Below, piece after piece: positions 1 to 6,840 of a stretch of DNA of 11,664 nucleotides (positions are counted from its first letter, which is position 1; the number at the start of each line of letters is the position of its first letter). The DNA is from Verrucomicrobiota bacterium (GTDB taxonomy: Bacteria; Verrucomicrobiota; Verrucomicrobiia; Limisphaerales; J093), in NCBI GenBank assembly GCA_003695015.1, contig RFJD01000027.1, positions 1-11,664 on the forward strand, written 5' to 3'. A program made the translations under genes and the position numbers. The notes under the pieces were generated by a model. The model was not told the DNA's origin. It saw nothing but the letters and a program-made list of their open reading frames with translations, and did no database searches.

Positions 1-135
1 GGTGCGGCCGTCGAACAAACTGACCCAAGTGCCGGCGTCCGGAGCGGTCGCCTCCGAACCGGCGTGCACGGCGGGCGTGGCGGCCATCAGGACGGCCCAA
101 GCACAGGACAAGAAAGGCAGGCGGATGTGCGTCAT
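1..135 (-). CDS. Secreted DUF1080 (3-keto-disaccharide hydrolase-type) protein, 5' fragment
   Basis: The complement of 135-133 is an ATG that opens a frame of 45 codons running off the left edge, so only the N-terminus is present. The frame starts with a typical signal peptide: a short basic start (MTHIR), a hydrophobic core, and an A-V-H-A cleavage site at about residue 25. A short Ala/Pro/Asp-rich linker follows, then WVSLFDGRT (residues 37-45). W-x-x-LFDG-[KR]-[ST] at the start of the mature protein is the usual opening of DUF1080 domains, a jelly-roll fold now named 3-keto-disaccharide hydrolase. These proteins are exported and very numerous in Verrucomicrobiota and Planctomycetota. Role in sugar breakdown is inferred from the family. 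No convincing Shine-Dalgarno sequence precedes the start. The gene diverges from the one starting at 278, so the two share the region 136-277. The family call rests on about nine residues plus the signal peptide. Confidence 0.6.
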   Translation of the reverse strand, partial: MTHIRLPFLSCAWAVLMAATPAVHAGSEATAPDAGTWVSLFDGRT

Positions 136-277
136 GCGGCCATGCTGCCGTGAGGCCGTGGGTTTGGCAATGCGGCGGTCGGCGCGGCGGAGTGATTTGT
201 GGGTTGCGAGCGAGGGCGGCGACCGCCGGCCCACTCCCGCCTTGTCGGTGGGGCGTCGGTGCCGGAGCATGGGGGGC
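136..277. promoter_or_regulatory. Divergent intergenic region with presumed back-to-back promoters
   Basis: These 142 bases separate the start codons of two divergent exported-protein genes and must hold the upstream signals of both. I could not find a convincing -35/-10 pair on either strand; TTGGCA at 164-169 has no good -10 partner at normal spacing. The call is positional only. Confidence 0.3.
264..267 (+). promoter_or_regulatory. Shine-Dalgarno-like GGAG that favours the ATG at 278
   Basis: GGAG lies 10 bases before the ATG at 278 but only one base before the in-frame ATG at 269. The spacing supports 278 as the start, and that start also places the signal peptide directly at the N-terminus. 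Confidence 0.45.
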
Positions 278-1885
278 ATGAAACCACACCACCTGTTTCA
301 CCTTTCGGGTCTCGTGGCGCTGGCGTTGGCGGGCAGCCCGGGTTCCGGCGCCTTGGCCGGCGGGGCCGACGGGGCCGAGGCGGTTGATCTCTGGACGTTG
401 GCCCGGCAACACGCCGACGTTCACCGCTATTCGACGCTGTTCACCGCGCAGGATGTGCGGGACCGGTTGAGCAGCGAAGAGGGCTTGCGGCAGGCCGTCG
501 ATTGGTGCCGGCGGACCGGGGTCACCAAGGTGTATGTGGAGGCTTTTCGCGACGGCTACCAGGCGGAACGGGCGGCCTTGGAAAGGGCGAGGGACCACTT
601 TCGCGCCGCGGGCTTTGAGGTGTCCGGGTGCGTGACGACCACCGGGGTCGGCAAGAAATCCACCGGCTGGAGCGTCATTTGCTGTTACACCGATCCCCCG
701 ACCCAGGAGCACATCCGGCGGATCTTCGAGTTCACCGCGTCGTTGTTCGACGAGATCATGATCGACGACTTCTGGTTCACCGATTGCCGCTGCGAGGCGT
801 GCGACCGGGCCCGGCGGGCGCGCGAGGTGCGGATCGGTGACCGGACCTGGCCGGTGCAGGACGATTCGTGGAACGCCTACCACGCGGAGCTGATGTTGCG
901 GATGTCCGAGGTGTACGTGCTGGGCGCTGCCAAACGGGTCAATCCCCGCTGCCGCCTGATCATCAAGTATCCGCAATGGTACGACCGCTTCCACGAGCGC
1001 GGCTACGATGTGGTGCGCGAAACGGCCGCCTTCGACCGGATCTGGGTCGGGACCGAGACCCGGGACTACACCGACAAGCGCTGGGGCGGGACGGTGCAGT
1101 ACGAGGCCTACTTCATCATGCGCTGGCTCGGCGGCATCGGGGGCGAAAAATGCGGCGGCGGATGGTTCGATTGGCTGGGTACGACCGAGGCCACCTACCT
1201 CGAGCAGGCCCGCCAAACCATCCTGGCCGGCGCCCGGGAGTCCATGTTGTTCTGCTACGGCGGACTGCAGCGGGACACCGGTCCGGCCAACGTGGCGGCG
1301 TTGCGACGGGAATTGCCGGAGCTGCTGCGCGTGGCGGCCGAAGTGCGCCGGCGGAAGGTCCTTGGCATCGCCGCCTACAAGCCGCCCAACAGCGCGCCCG
1401 ATCCGGAGGCGTACGTGTTCGACTTTGCCGGCATGCTCGGCCTGCCGCTGGCGCCGTGTCATGAGTTCCCGACCGACGCCCCGGCCGCGTTCTTTCCGGT
1501 GCATGCGTTGGAGGACCCACAGTTCGCCCCGCGATTGGAGAAGTTCATCGCCTCGGGCCGGCCGGTGTTGTTGACGGACGGCTTGGTGAAGCGGCTGCGC
1601 GGCCGGGTGGCCTTGGATCGGCCGAACGTCCACGTGCTGGCGGTGCGCGGCCAGCCGAAGAACCTGTTGGAGCTGGGGCGGGCGGACTTGGCGGCGCTGC
1701 GGGGGCCGCTGCTGAAGCCGTTGGGCGTGACGTTCGACGCCCCGAACAAGGTGGCTTTGTACTGGTTCGAGGACCGCTCTTGGGTGGTCGAGAACTTCAA
1801 CGACGAGCCGGTGACCGTCCGCCTCAACGGCGTCGAAATGGAAATCCCCGCCCGCGGTTGGCGCCACGCCTGGACCCGGCGGTGA
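278..1885 (+). CDS. Exported glycosidase-like TIM-barrel protein, function unknown
   Basis: A 535-residue protein if it starts at the ATG at 278. The N-terminus is a signal peptide: MKPHHLF, a hydrophobic Leu/Ala stretch, then a small-residue cleavage region at about residues 20-30. The body reads like a glycoside-hydrolase TIM barrel. Short hydrophobic strands alternate with helices, for example GVTKVYVEAFRDGY followed by FEVSGCVTTTG. An acidic cluster DEIMIDDFWFTD spans residues 158-169, where barrel glycosidases often carry catalytic acids. It runs directly into a cysteine cluster (C170, C172, C175; CRCEAC). A second strand follows (RCRLIIKYPQWYDRF). The C-terminus (VALYWFEDRSWVVENFNDEPVTVRLNG) looks like the small beta-sandwich that closes many such enzymes. 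I do not recognise a specific GH family. It is probably periplasmic or extracellular and acts on carbohydrate, which fits the divergent DUF1080-type neighbour. The open frame extends upstream to base 2, but that part looks non-coding and opposes the minus-strand gene. Confidence 0.75.
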   Translation: MKPHHLFHLSGLVALALAGSPGSGALAGGADGAEAVDLWTLARQHADVHRYSTLFTAQDVRDRLSSEEGLRQAVDWCRRTGVTKVYVEAFRDGYQAERAALERARDHFRAAGFEVSGCVTTTGVGKKSTGWSVICCYTDPPTQEHIRRIFEFTASLFDEIMIDDFWFTDCRCEACDRARRAREVRIGDRTWPVQDDSWNAYHAELMLRMSEVYVLGAAKRVNPRCRLIIKYPQWYDRFHERGYDVVRETAAFDRIWVGTETRDYTDKRWGGTVQYEAYFIMRWLGGIGGEKCGGGWFDWLGTTEATYLEQARQTILAGARESMLFCYGGLQRDTGPANVAALRRELPELLRVAAEVRRRKVLGIAAYKPPNSAPDPEAYVFDFAGMLGLPLAPCHEFPTDAPAAFFPVHALEDPQFAPRLEKFIASGRPVLLTDGLVKRLRGRVALDRPNVHVLAVRGQPKNLLELGRADLAALRGPLLKPLGVTFDAPNKVALYWFEDRSWVVENFNDEPVTVRLNGVEMEIPARGWRHAWTRR

Positions 1886-1976
1886 CCGGGCCCCCGAACG
1901 GCCGGGCACCGAAGGCGGCGGCCGGGTTGCCGGGTCTTGCGCCTCGGGAGGCACGGCGGCAACATGCTCCAAAGCG

Positions 1977-2705
1977 ATGAAACAGACATGGTGCATCCAG
2001 CTCGGCTTATGCCTGGCGGCCGCGGTGCTGTGGGCCGGCGAGCAACCCGTGCGGATCGAGGGGCGGGCCATCTTGGAAGGGACGCCGCCTCCGGAGATTC
2101 CGGTCGATTTGACGCCTTATCCGCTCGTGCAACCGGTGGCCCCTCCGGGTCTCACCACCCGGCACTACGTGGTTTCGCCGGACGGCGGCCTGGCCAACGT
2201 GCTGGTGTACGTGGCGCGCGGACTGGAGGGACGGCACTTTCCGGTCTCGACCAACATGCCGTTGCTGGACCAGCACAATGCCGGCTTCCATCCCTACGTC
2301 ATGGGCGTGCAGGTGGGCCAGGCGTTCCGCATCCGGAACTCGGAACCGTACTTCGAGACCGTGAAAGCCACGCCCAAGATCAACCAGCCGTTCACCCTTT
2401 ACCAGCCCGTCACGGGGATGGAGTCGGTGTGCCGGTTCACCAAGCCGGAGGTGTTCGTGAAGATCCGGTGCGAGATGCACCCGTGGGAATTCGCGCACAT
2501 CGGCGTCATCCCGCACCCGTTCTTTGCGGTCACGGACACCAACGGCTTTTTCCGGTTGCCGGAGGGGTTGCCGCCGGGGCGGTACACGTTGGAGGCGGTG
2601 CATCCGAAGGCGGGGACCAACCGCGTCGAAGTGAGCGTCGCGCCCGGCGAAACGGCGCGGGTGACCTTCCGGTTCAAGCCGCACAAGAAACCGCCGCGGC
2701 GTTGA
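1977..2705 (+). CDS. Exported cupredoxin-like / carboxypeptidase-regulatory-like protein
   Basis: A 242-residue protein with an N-terminal signal peptide (hydrophobic LGLCLAAAVLWAG, cleavage at about residue 20; Cys12 is not in a good lipobox). Residues about 65-185 match the plastocyanin-like pattern seen in bacterial proteins near respiratory genes: LANVLVYVARGL, then a GFHPYVMGVQVGQ strand, then CEMHPWEFAHI (C165, H168, H174). Residues about 186-235 form a carboxypeptidase-regulatory or PEGA-like beta module (FFAVTDTNGFFRLPEGLPPGRYTLEAVHP). Related proteins usually have an HNVH-type motif in the middle strand as a metal ligand. Here that place reads SEPYFETVKAT (about 122-132) with no His, so a normal type 1 copper site is doubtful. 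The C-terminal tail is basic (KPHKKPPRR). The start has no close Shine-Dalgarno; GGGAGG lies about 25 bases too far upstream. Reaction and partners are not evident. It may be co-transcribed with the exporter gene 47 bases downstream. Confidence 0.7.
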   Translation: MKQTWCIQLGLCLAAAVLWAGEQPVRIEGRAILEGTPPPEIPVDLTPYPLVQPVAPPGLTTRHYVVSPDGGLANVLVYVARGLEGRHFPVSTNMPLLDQHNAGFHPYVMGVQVGQAFRIRNSEPYFETVKATPKINQPFTLYQPVTGMESVCRFTKPEVFVKIRCEMHPWEFAHIGVIPHPFFAVTDTNGFFRLPEGLPPGRYTLEAVHPKAGTNRVEVSVAPGETARVTFRFKPHKKPPRR

Positions 2706-2752
2706 GCCGAATCGGGCTGGCCGGGCGGGGCGGGGCATGGTAGCCCCGGGCC

Positions 2753-5035
2753 GTGCGCTTCATGGCGTGGAACCCGTTCGTCCGGTTTCCCCGGACGACG
2801 CTGCTGCTGACGCTGGCGGGGTGCGTCCTGCTCGGGCCCCGGTTGGGGCGGTTCCATGTGCGTTCGGAGACGCGGGTGTTGCTGGAGGGCGACGCGCGGA
2901 ATCTGGCCGCCTACGAGAAGGCCGAAAGCATCCTGGGCGACAGCGAGGTGGTGTTGGTGAACCTGCACCACGAGGCGCTCTTCACCAACGAGGCCTTGGA
3001 GCAGGTGCGGCAGATCAGCGAGGCGTTCACGGCCCTGCCGGATGTCTGGGACGTCAAGAGCCTGACCCACTCGGTCAAGCCGGTGCGCGAAGGGTTGAGC
3101 TTTCGGATGGTGCCCTTCGTGCCCGACCGCCCGCTCAGCCCCGCCGAGCTGGAGGAGCTGCGCCGTTTCTGCCTGACCCATCCGTTGGTGCGGAACCTCC
3201 TGGTCTCGGCCGACGGCCGCAACACCCTCATCACGGTGACTTGGCGCCACCGGATGCGCACGGAAGCCGAGGAACACGCCTTGCGCCAGGAGGTCGAACG
3301 CGTCCTGCAACCGTTCCGCGAGCAGGGCCTCGAGCTGTGGACCCTGGGCCTGCCGTTGGTGGCGGAGGAAATCCGCGAAACCCTGGCCGCGGATCTGCGG
3401 CGGCTGGCGCCGGTGGGATCGCTCCTTCTCGCGCTGGTGTTGTGGCTGACGTTCCGTTCCTGGCGCGTGCTGGTCGTGGTGCTGGCCAACCAAGTCCTGG
3501 CCGCGTTGCTGTTGCCCGCCATCGCGGCGGCTGCCGGCCTCGAATTGCACCTCTTCTCCGCCATGGCGCTGCCGTTGCTCGGCGGGATTCAACTGACCCT
3601 TTGGGCCCACGTGTTCAGCGCCCTGGCCCGGGCGCGCGCCGCCGGGTTGGCGGGGATCGAGGCCATGAGCCGCATGGCGCTCGAGGTGGGCAAACCGTCC
3701 TGCTTCGCCGCCCTGACCACGCTGGCCGGCCTGGCCTCACTGCTGACGTGCGAGGTTGCCCCGGTCCGGGATTTCGCCCGCTTGGGCGCGCTGGGGTTGG
3801 TCGCGGTGTTCGTGCTGACATTCGGTCCGGGCATGGCCATGGTGCGGCTGGCGGCGCCGGACAAGGTGAGGCTGCCCGGCGGCGGGCCGGCAAAGGGCGG
3901 CTTGGAAGGTGCGGATTGGGCGGAACGCTGGGTGGCATGGGGACGCCGGCATCGGACGGCCATCCTGGCGGTGGGCTTGGGCGGCGGATTGGCGGCGGCG
4001 GTCGCGTGCGGCTTCATTCGCACGGACATCCGGGCCGTCGAGTTCCTCGGCCGCGAAAGCCCCACCCGCCAGGCTCTCGAAGCGCTGGATGCGGCCTACG
4101 GCGGGATCAACGCCGTCCAAATCGAGTTCGACACCGGCCGGTCCGGCGGCGTCAACGAGCCGGCCTTTCTCCGGGCATTGGACCGCATCCACCGGGAGGT
4201 CGAAGCCATGCCCGAACCCAGCGGGGTTTACTCCTACGCCTCGCTGTTGGCCATGATGAACCAAATCTGGGAGGGGGGCGGCCCCGAGAGCCTCCATTTG
4301 CCGGAGAACCCCTTCGTGTTGGGTGTGTTCGTCGTCGCTCTCCGGACCTACGATTACCCGTTCCTGCGGGCCCTGGCCGACCGCGAAGGACGCCGGGCGT
4401 GGTTGGTAGTCCGGACCCGGGACATGCCGGCCAGCCGCTACCTGGCCTTGATCCGCCGGATCGAGCAAACCGCCCGCCGGCTCGCGCCGCCCGGGGTGAC
4501 GGTTTCCGCCGCCGAGGGCATCCACACCATCCTGGAGGCGGACCGGCGGATCCTGCGCAGCCAGGCGCGAAGCCTCGGGTTGACCGCGGTGGTGGTGGCG
4601 GTCTTGCTCGCGCTGCTCTGGCGTTCGGTCCGGCTGGCGGCGGTGGTGGTGGGGCTCAACCTCATCCCGCTGGCGCTGGCCGGCGCCCTGGCCGCTCTCG
4701 GCCAGATGCCCCTCAACTCCGTCACCGTCATGGTGGCCGCCACCGCCCTCGGGTTGGCGGTGGACGATTCCATCCATCTGGTCACCCACTGGCGGGACCG
4801 GCGCGGGCTCGGGGCGGAGGCCGCCTTGGTCGCCGCCCTGCGGGCCAAGGCGCGGCCGGTGGTGTGGACCTCCGTGATTCTGATCCTGGTGTTCCAGCTT
4901 CCGGGGGCCAGTTCCTTCCCCCCGGGGCGGCATTTTGGCTGGCTGGGGGCGACGGCACTGGCCGGGGCGCTCGGGGCGGTGTTGGTGCTGCTGCCGGTGT
5001 GTCTGCCCCGGAACCGGGCCGGAAGCGGAGGGTGA
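2753..5035 (+). CDS. RND/MMPL-family membrane exporter
   Basis: A 760-residue protein of the RND superfamily, COG1033 (predicted exporter, MMPL) type. It consists of two tandem halves. The first has TM1 at about 14-30, a large periplasmic loop at about 31-215, and a bundle of TM segments at about 218-365. The second has TM7 at about 402-421, a second loop at about 422-605, and TM segments at about 608-752. The hallmark TM motif GLAVDDSIHLVTHW is at 667-680, with D671/D672 as likely proton-relay acids. The matching place in the first half (ALPLLGGIQLTLWAHVFSA, 272-290) has no acidic residue. Such proteins use the proton gradient to move lipids or other hydrophobic molecules across the inner membrane. 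The substrate here is unknown, and no membrane-fusion or outer-membrane partner gene is nearby. The start may be the GTG at 2753 or the ATG at 2762; neither has a clear ribosome binding site. Confidence 0.85.
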   Translation: MRFMAWNPFVRFPRTTLLLTLAGCVLLGPRLGRFHVRSETRVLLEGDARNLAAYEKAESILGDSEVVLVNLHHEALFTNEALEQVRQISEAFTALPDVWDVKSLTHSVKPVREGLSFRMVPFVPDRPLSPAELEELRRFCLTHPLVRNLLVSADGRNTLITVTWRHRMRTEAEEHALRQEVERVLQPFREQGLELWTLGLPLVAEEIRETLAADLRRLAPVGSLLLALVLWLTFRSWRVLVVVLANQVLAALLLPAIAAAAGLELHLFSAMALPLLGGIQLTLWAHVFSALARARAAGLAGIEAMSRMALEVGKPSCFAALTTLAGLASLLTCEVAPVRDFARLGALGLVAVFVLTFGPGMAMVRLAAPDKVRLPGGGPAKGGLEGADWAERWVAWGRRHRTAILAVGLGGGLAAAVACGFIRTDIRAVEFLGRESPTRQALEALDAAYGGINAVQIEFDTGRSGGVNEPAFLRALDRIHREVEAMPEPSGVYSYASLLAMMNQIWEGGGPESLHLPENPFVLGVFVVALRTYDYPFLRALADREGRRAWLVVRTRDMPASRYLALIRRIEQTARRLAPPGVTVSAAEGIHTILEADRRILRSQARSLGLTAVVVAVLLALLWRSVRLAAVVVGLNLIPLALAGALAALGQMPLNSVTVMVAATALGLAVDDSIHLVTHWRDRRGLGAEAALVAALRAKARPVVWTSVILILVFQLPGASSFPPGRHFGWLGATALAGALGAVLVLLPVCLPRNRAGSGG

Positions 5036-5352
5036 CGGCGCGGCGTCGGGGACCGGAGAAGGCGGATCGCCGGCTGCGGACGGAACCGGCATTCAACGGC
5101 TTATCTCTTTGGAGAACAAGGAGTTGAGGGTGAAACCGAACTGCCCGGGAGGGGGCGTAAATAAGCAGCCCTCATTTGTCGGTCTCAATGCAGGAGAAAA
5201 CTTGAACAAATCGTGGTTAGCTTCGATCTGGCTCGGGGCTTATCCATCACCCCGGATTGCGACACATGTCTCTGCGGCCCCACAGGGGCGCCGGTTTGGC
5301 GACGACGCGCGTCAAACCGGTTGCCCCGGGGCGGCAGAACCGGCCGCCGCCC
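5036..5352 (+). promoter_or_regulatory. Non-coding leader and probable promoter region of the hdr-mvh operon
   Basis: About 317 bases without a credible gene. Bases from about 5098 to 5270 are visibly richer in A+T than the flanking genes, as expected for a promoter region. TTGAAC at 5202-5207 could be a -35 box, but the hexamer 17 bases later (GATCTG) is a poor -10, so no promoter is assigned exactly. A strong hairpin lies at 5285-5327. A frame open from 4935 crosses the whole gap, but its product has no recognisable sequence and it overlaps hdrC. No clear intrinsic terminator for the upstream exporter gene was seen. Confidence 0.45.
5285..5327 (+). promoter_or_regulatory. 16-bp hairpin / inverted repeat in the hdrC leader
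   Basis: GGGGC (5285-5289) pairs with GCCCC (5323-5327). After a small internal bulge (G5290 opposite T5321-T5322), CCGGTTTG (5291-5298) pairs perfectly with CAAACCGG (5313-5320). Three more pairs (5299-5301 with 5310-5312, one a G-U) close an 8-base loop at 5302-5309. The structure ends 25 bases before the hdrC start. No T-run follows, so it is not a classic terminator. It could be an RNA element controlling translation or mRNA stability, or a two-fold DNA operator. The pairing is seen directly; the function is inference. Confidence 0.55.
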
Positions 5353-5952
5353 ATGAAAGAGATTCAACGCACCATCAAGTACGAAGCCGACCGCGTCCCG
5401 GGCTTTGGCCGCGAGGTCATGAGCGTCCCGGGCTGCGAGAAGCTCAAGGACTGCATCCAGTGCGGCACTTGCTCGGGCGTCTGCCCCTTGAGCATCTACA
5501 TGGACCACTCCCCGCGGCAGGTCATGGCGCTGGTGCGGGAGGATTTCAAACGCGAGGTCCTCAGCAGTTGCACCATTTGGCTTTGCGCCTCCTGTTACGC
5601 CTGCACCGTCGAATGCCCGCAGCAGATCCGGATCACCGACATCATGTACGAGCTGAAGCAGCGGGCCATTCAGGAAGGTTTTTACCCGAAACGGTTCCCC
5701 ATCCCGGTCCTGGCCCAGGAGTTCAACCGGATGGTTCACGACCACGGCCGGATTTCCGAAGGGCGGTTGGTGACAAAACTTTTCCTCAAGACCAAGCCAC
5801 TCGAGGCCGCGGGCATGGCTGGTTTGGGCATGCGCCTGATGAAGACCGGCCGGTTCTCCCTCAAACAGGAAAACATCCGCGACCGGGGCGACTTGGCGCG
5901 GATCATGGAAGCAATGGATGCGCCGGCGTCGGGCGGCAATGGCAAGGACTGA
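5353..5952 (+). CDS. hdrC: Heterodisulfide reductase subunit C-like iron-sulfur protein
   Basis: A 199-residue soluble ferredoxin-like protein with two complete [4Fe-4S] motifs: C34-x2-C37-x2-C40-x3-C44 (CIQCGTCSGVCP) and C78-x2-C81-x2-C84-x3-C88 (CASCYACTVECP). The length and the sequence around the clusters (IYMDHSPRQVMALVREDF, ITDIMYELKQRA) match HdrC of the HdrABC complex, which carries electrons from HdrA to HdrB. An in-frame ATG at 5257 would add 32 residues rich in Arg/Pro/Gly and would place the leader hairpin inside the gene. The ATG at 5353 begins the conserved-looking sequence and gives the normal family length, so it is preferred although it lacks an obvious Shine-Dalgarno. It is the first gene of the operon, and hdrB starts 3 bases after its stop. 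The C-terminal 30 residues or so look linker-like. The protein is cytoplasmic, with no signal peptide or TM helix. Confidence 0.93.
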   Translation: MKEIQRTIKYEADRVPGFGREVMSVPGCEKLKDCIQCGTCSGVCPLSIYMDHSPRQVMALVREDFKREVLSSCTIWLCASCYACTVECPQQIRITDIMYELKQRAIQEGFYPKRFPIPVLAQEFNRMVHDHGRISEGRLVTKLFLKTKPLEAAGMAGLGMRLMKTGRFSLKQENIRDRGDLARIMEAMDAPASGGNGKD

Positions 5953-5955
5953 ACC

Positions 5956-6822
5956 ATGAAATACGGCTATTTCCCCGGTTGTTCGTTGAAAGGCACGGGC
6001 CGCGCCTACGAGGAATCGCTGCTGCCGGTGCTGCGGCATTTGGGCGTCGAGCTCGTCGAGCTGGAGGACTGGAACTGCTGCGGCGCCACCGCCTACATGG
6101 CCGTGGATGAAGGCAAGGCCTGCGCCCTGGCGGCCCGCAACCTGGCCCTCGCCGAGCGGGGTGGCTTCCAGCAGCTCATGGCTCCTTGCAGCGCCTGTTA
6201 TCTGGTGCTGAACAAGACGCAGCATTACCTCGACGAGAGCCCGGCCATGCGGCGCAAGGTCGAGGGCGCCTTGGGCACGGTGAGCCTCAAACTCTCCCGC
6301 CAGACGCCCGTCCGCCACCCCTTGGACGTCCTGCTTCACGACGTGGGCGTCGAGGCCATCCGCCAGAAGGTGACCCGGCCGTTGTCGGGCCTGCGGGTGG
6401 CGCCCTATTACGGCTGCCAGGTGGTGCGGCCGTACGCGACCTTCGACGACCAGGCCAACCCCACCTCCATGGACCAGTTGTTGAAAGCCTTGGGCGCCGA
6501 GGTGGTGGATTGGCCGCTCAAGACCAAGTGCTGCGGCGGCAGCCTCACCGGCACCTTGCCGGTGGCGGGCCTGCGGCTGGCCTACCTGCTGCTCAAGGAG
6601 GCGAAGAAGCGGGGCGCCGACGCCATCGCCACGGTGTGCCCGCTCTGCCAGTTCAACCTGGATGCCTACCACGACAAGATCGCGGCGCGCTGGGAGCCGG
6701 TGCGCCTGCCGACGGTTTACTTCACCCAACTGATGGGGCTGGCCTTTGGCATGCCGGCCCACACCCTCGGTTTGCAACGCGGCTTCGTCCCGCTCGAACT
6801 GCCCGCCCCCACGGCGGCTTGA
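5956..6822 (+). CDS. hdrB: Heterodisulfide reductase subunit B, two CCG modules
   Basis: A 288-residue HdrB with both CCG (DUF224) modules intact. Module 1 has C9, C41-C42, C78 and C81 (C-x31-CC-x35-C-x2-C). Module 2 has C154, C192-C193, C228 and C231 (C-x37-CC-x34-C-x2-C). In the methanogen enzyme each module binds a noncubane [4Fe-4S] cluster, and the pair cleaves the CoM-S-S-CoB disulfide. The full set of ligands suggests that this protein also performs a two-electron reduction of a disulfide-like substrate, but a bacterium would normally lack CoM-S-S-CoB, so the acceptor is unknown. AAGGA at 5944-5948 lies 7 bases before the ATG, inside the end of hdrC, so translation is probably coupled. 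The opening MKYGYFPGCSLKG is the usual HdrB start. The last 30 residues after MGLAFGMPAHTLGL are an ordinary family tail. Confidence 0.95.
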   Translation: MKYGYFPGCSLKGTGRAYEESLLPVLRHLGVELVELEDWNCCGATAYMAVDEGKACALAARNLALAERGGFQQLMAPCSACYLVLNKTQHYLDESPAMRRKVEGALGTVSLKLSRQTPVRHPLDVLLHDVGVEAIRQKVTRPLSGLRVAPYYGCQVVRPYATFDDQANPTSMDQLLKALGAEVVDWPLKTKCCGGSLTGTLPVAGLRLAYLLLKEAKKRGADAIATVCPLCQFNLDAYHDKIAARWEPVRLPTVYFTQLMGLAFGMPAHTLGLQRGFVPLELPAPTAA

Positions 6823-6840
6823 CCCACGGAGGATCGGCTC

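Noticed and set aside
2..277. N-terminal extension of the glycosidase-like frame to base 2
   Set aside because: The extension is Arg/Ala-rich, overlaps the opposing DUF1080-type gene, and would bury the signal peptide inside the protein.
1881..1910. Imperfect hairpin (GGTGACCGG/CCGGGCACC) at the end of the glycosidase-like gene
   Set aside because: It has a mismatch and a 12-base loop with no T-run, so it is too weak to call a terminator in such GC-rich DNA.
2737..5127. Long plus-strand frame overlapping the RND exporter in another phase
   Set aside because: The product is Arg/Gly/Pro-rich with no hydrophobic pattern; the exporter frame has clear TM segments and the GLAVDD motif.
4935..6110. 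Plus-strand open frame crossing the gap before hdrC, with a possible TTG start at 5202 after an AGGAG
   Set aside because: It continues out of phase through hdrC and into hdrB, and its translation resembles no protein. A real gene would not overlap hdrC this much.
5185..6777. Long open frame on the minus strand opposite hdrC-hdrB, and similar ones at 7096-8934, 9240-10463 and 10243-11664
   Set aside because: Each lies directly opposite a gene with clear family motifs. Their products are His/Arg/Gly/Ala-rich with no recognisable domain, a common artefact of codon bias in GC-rich genomes.
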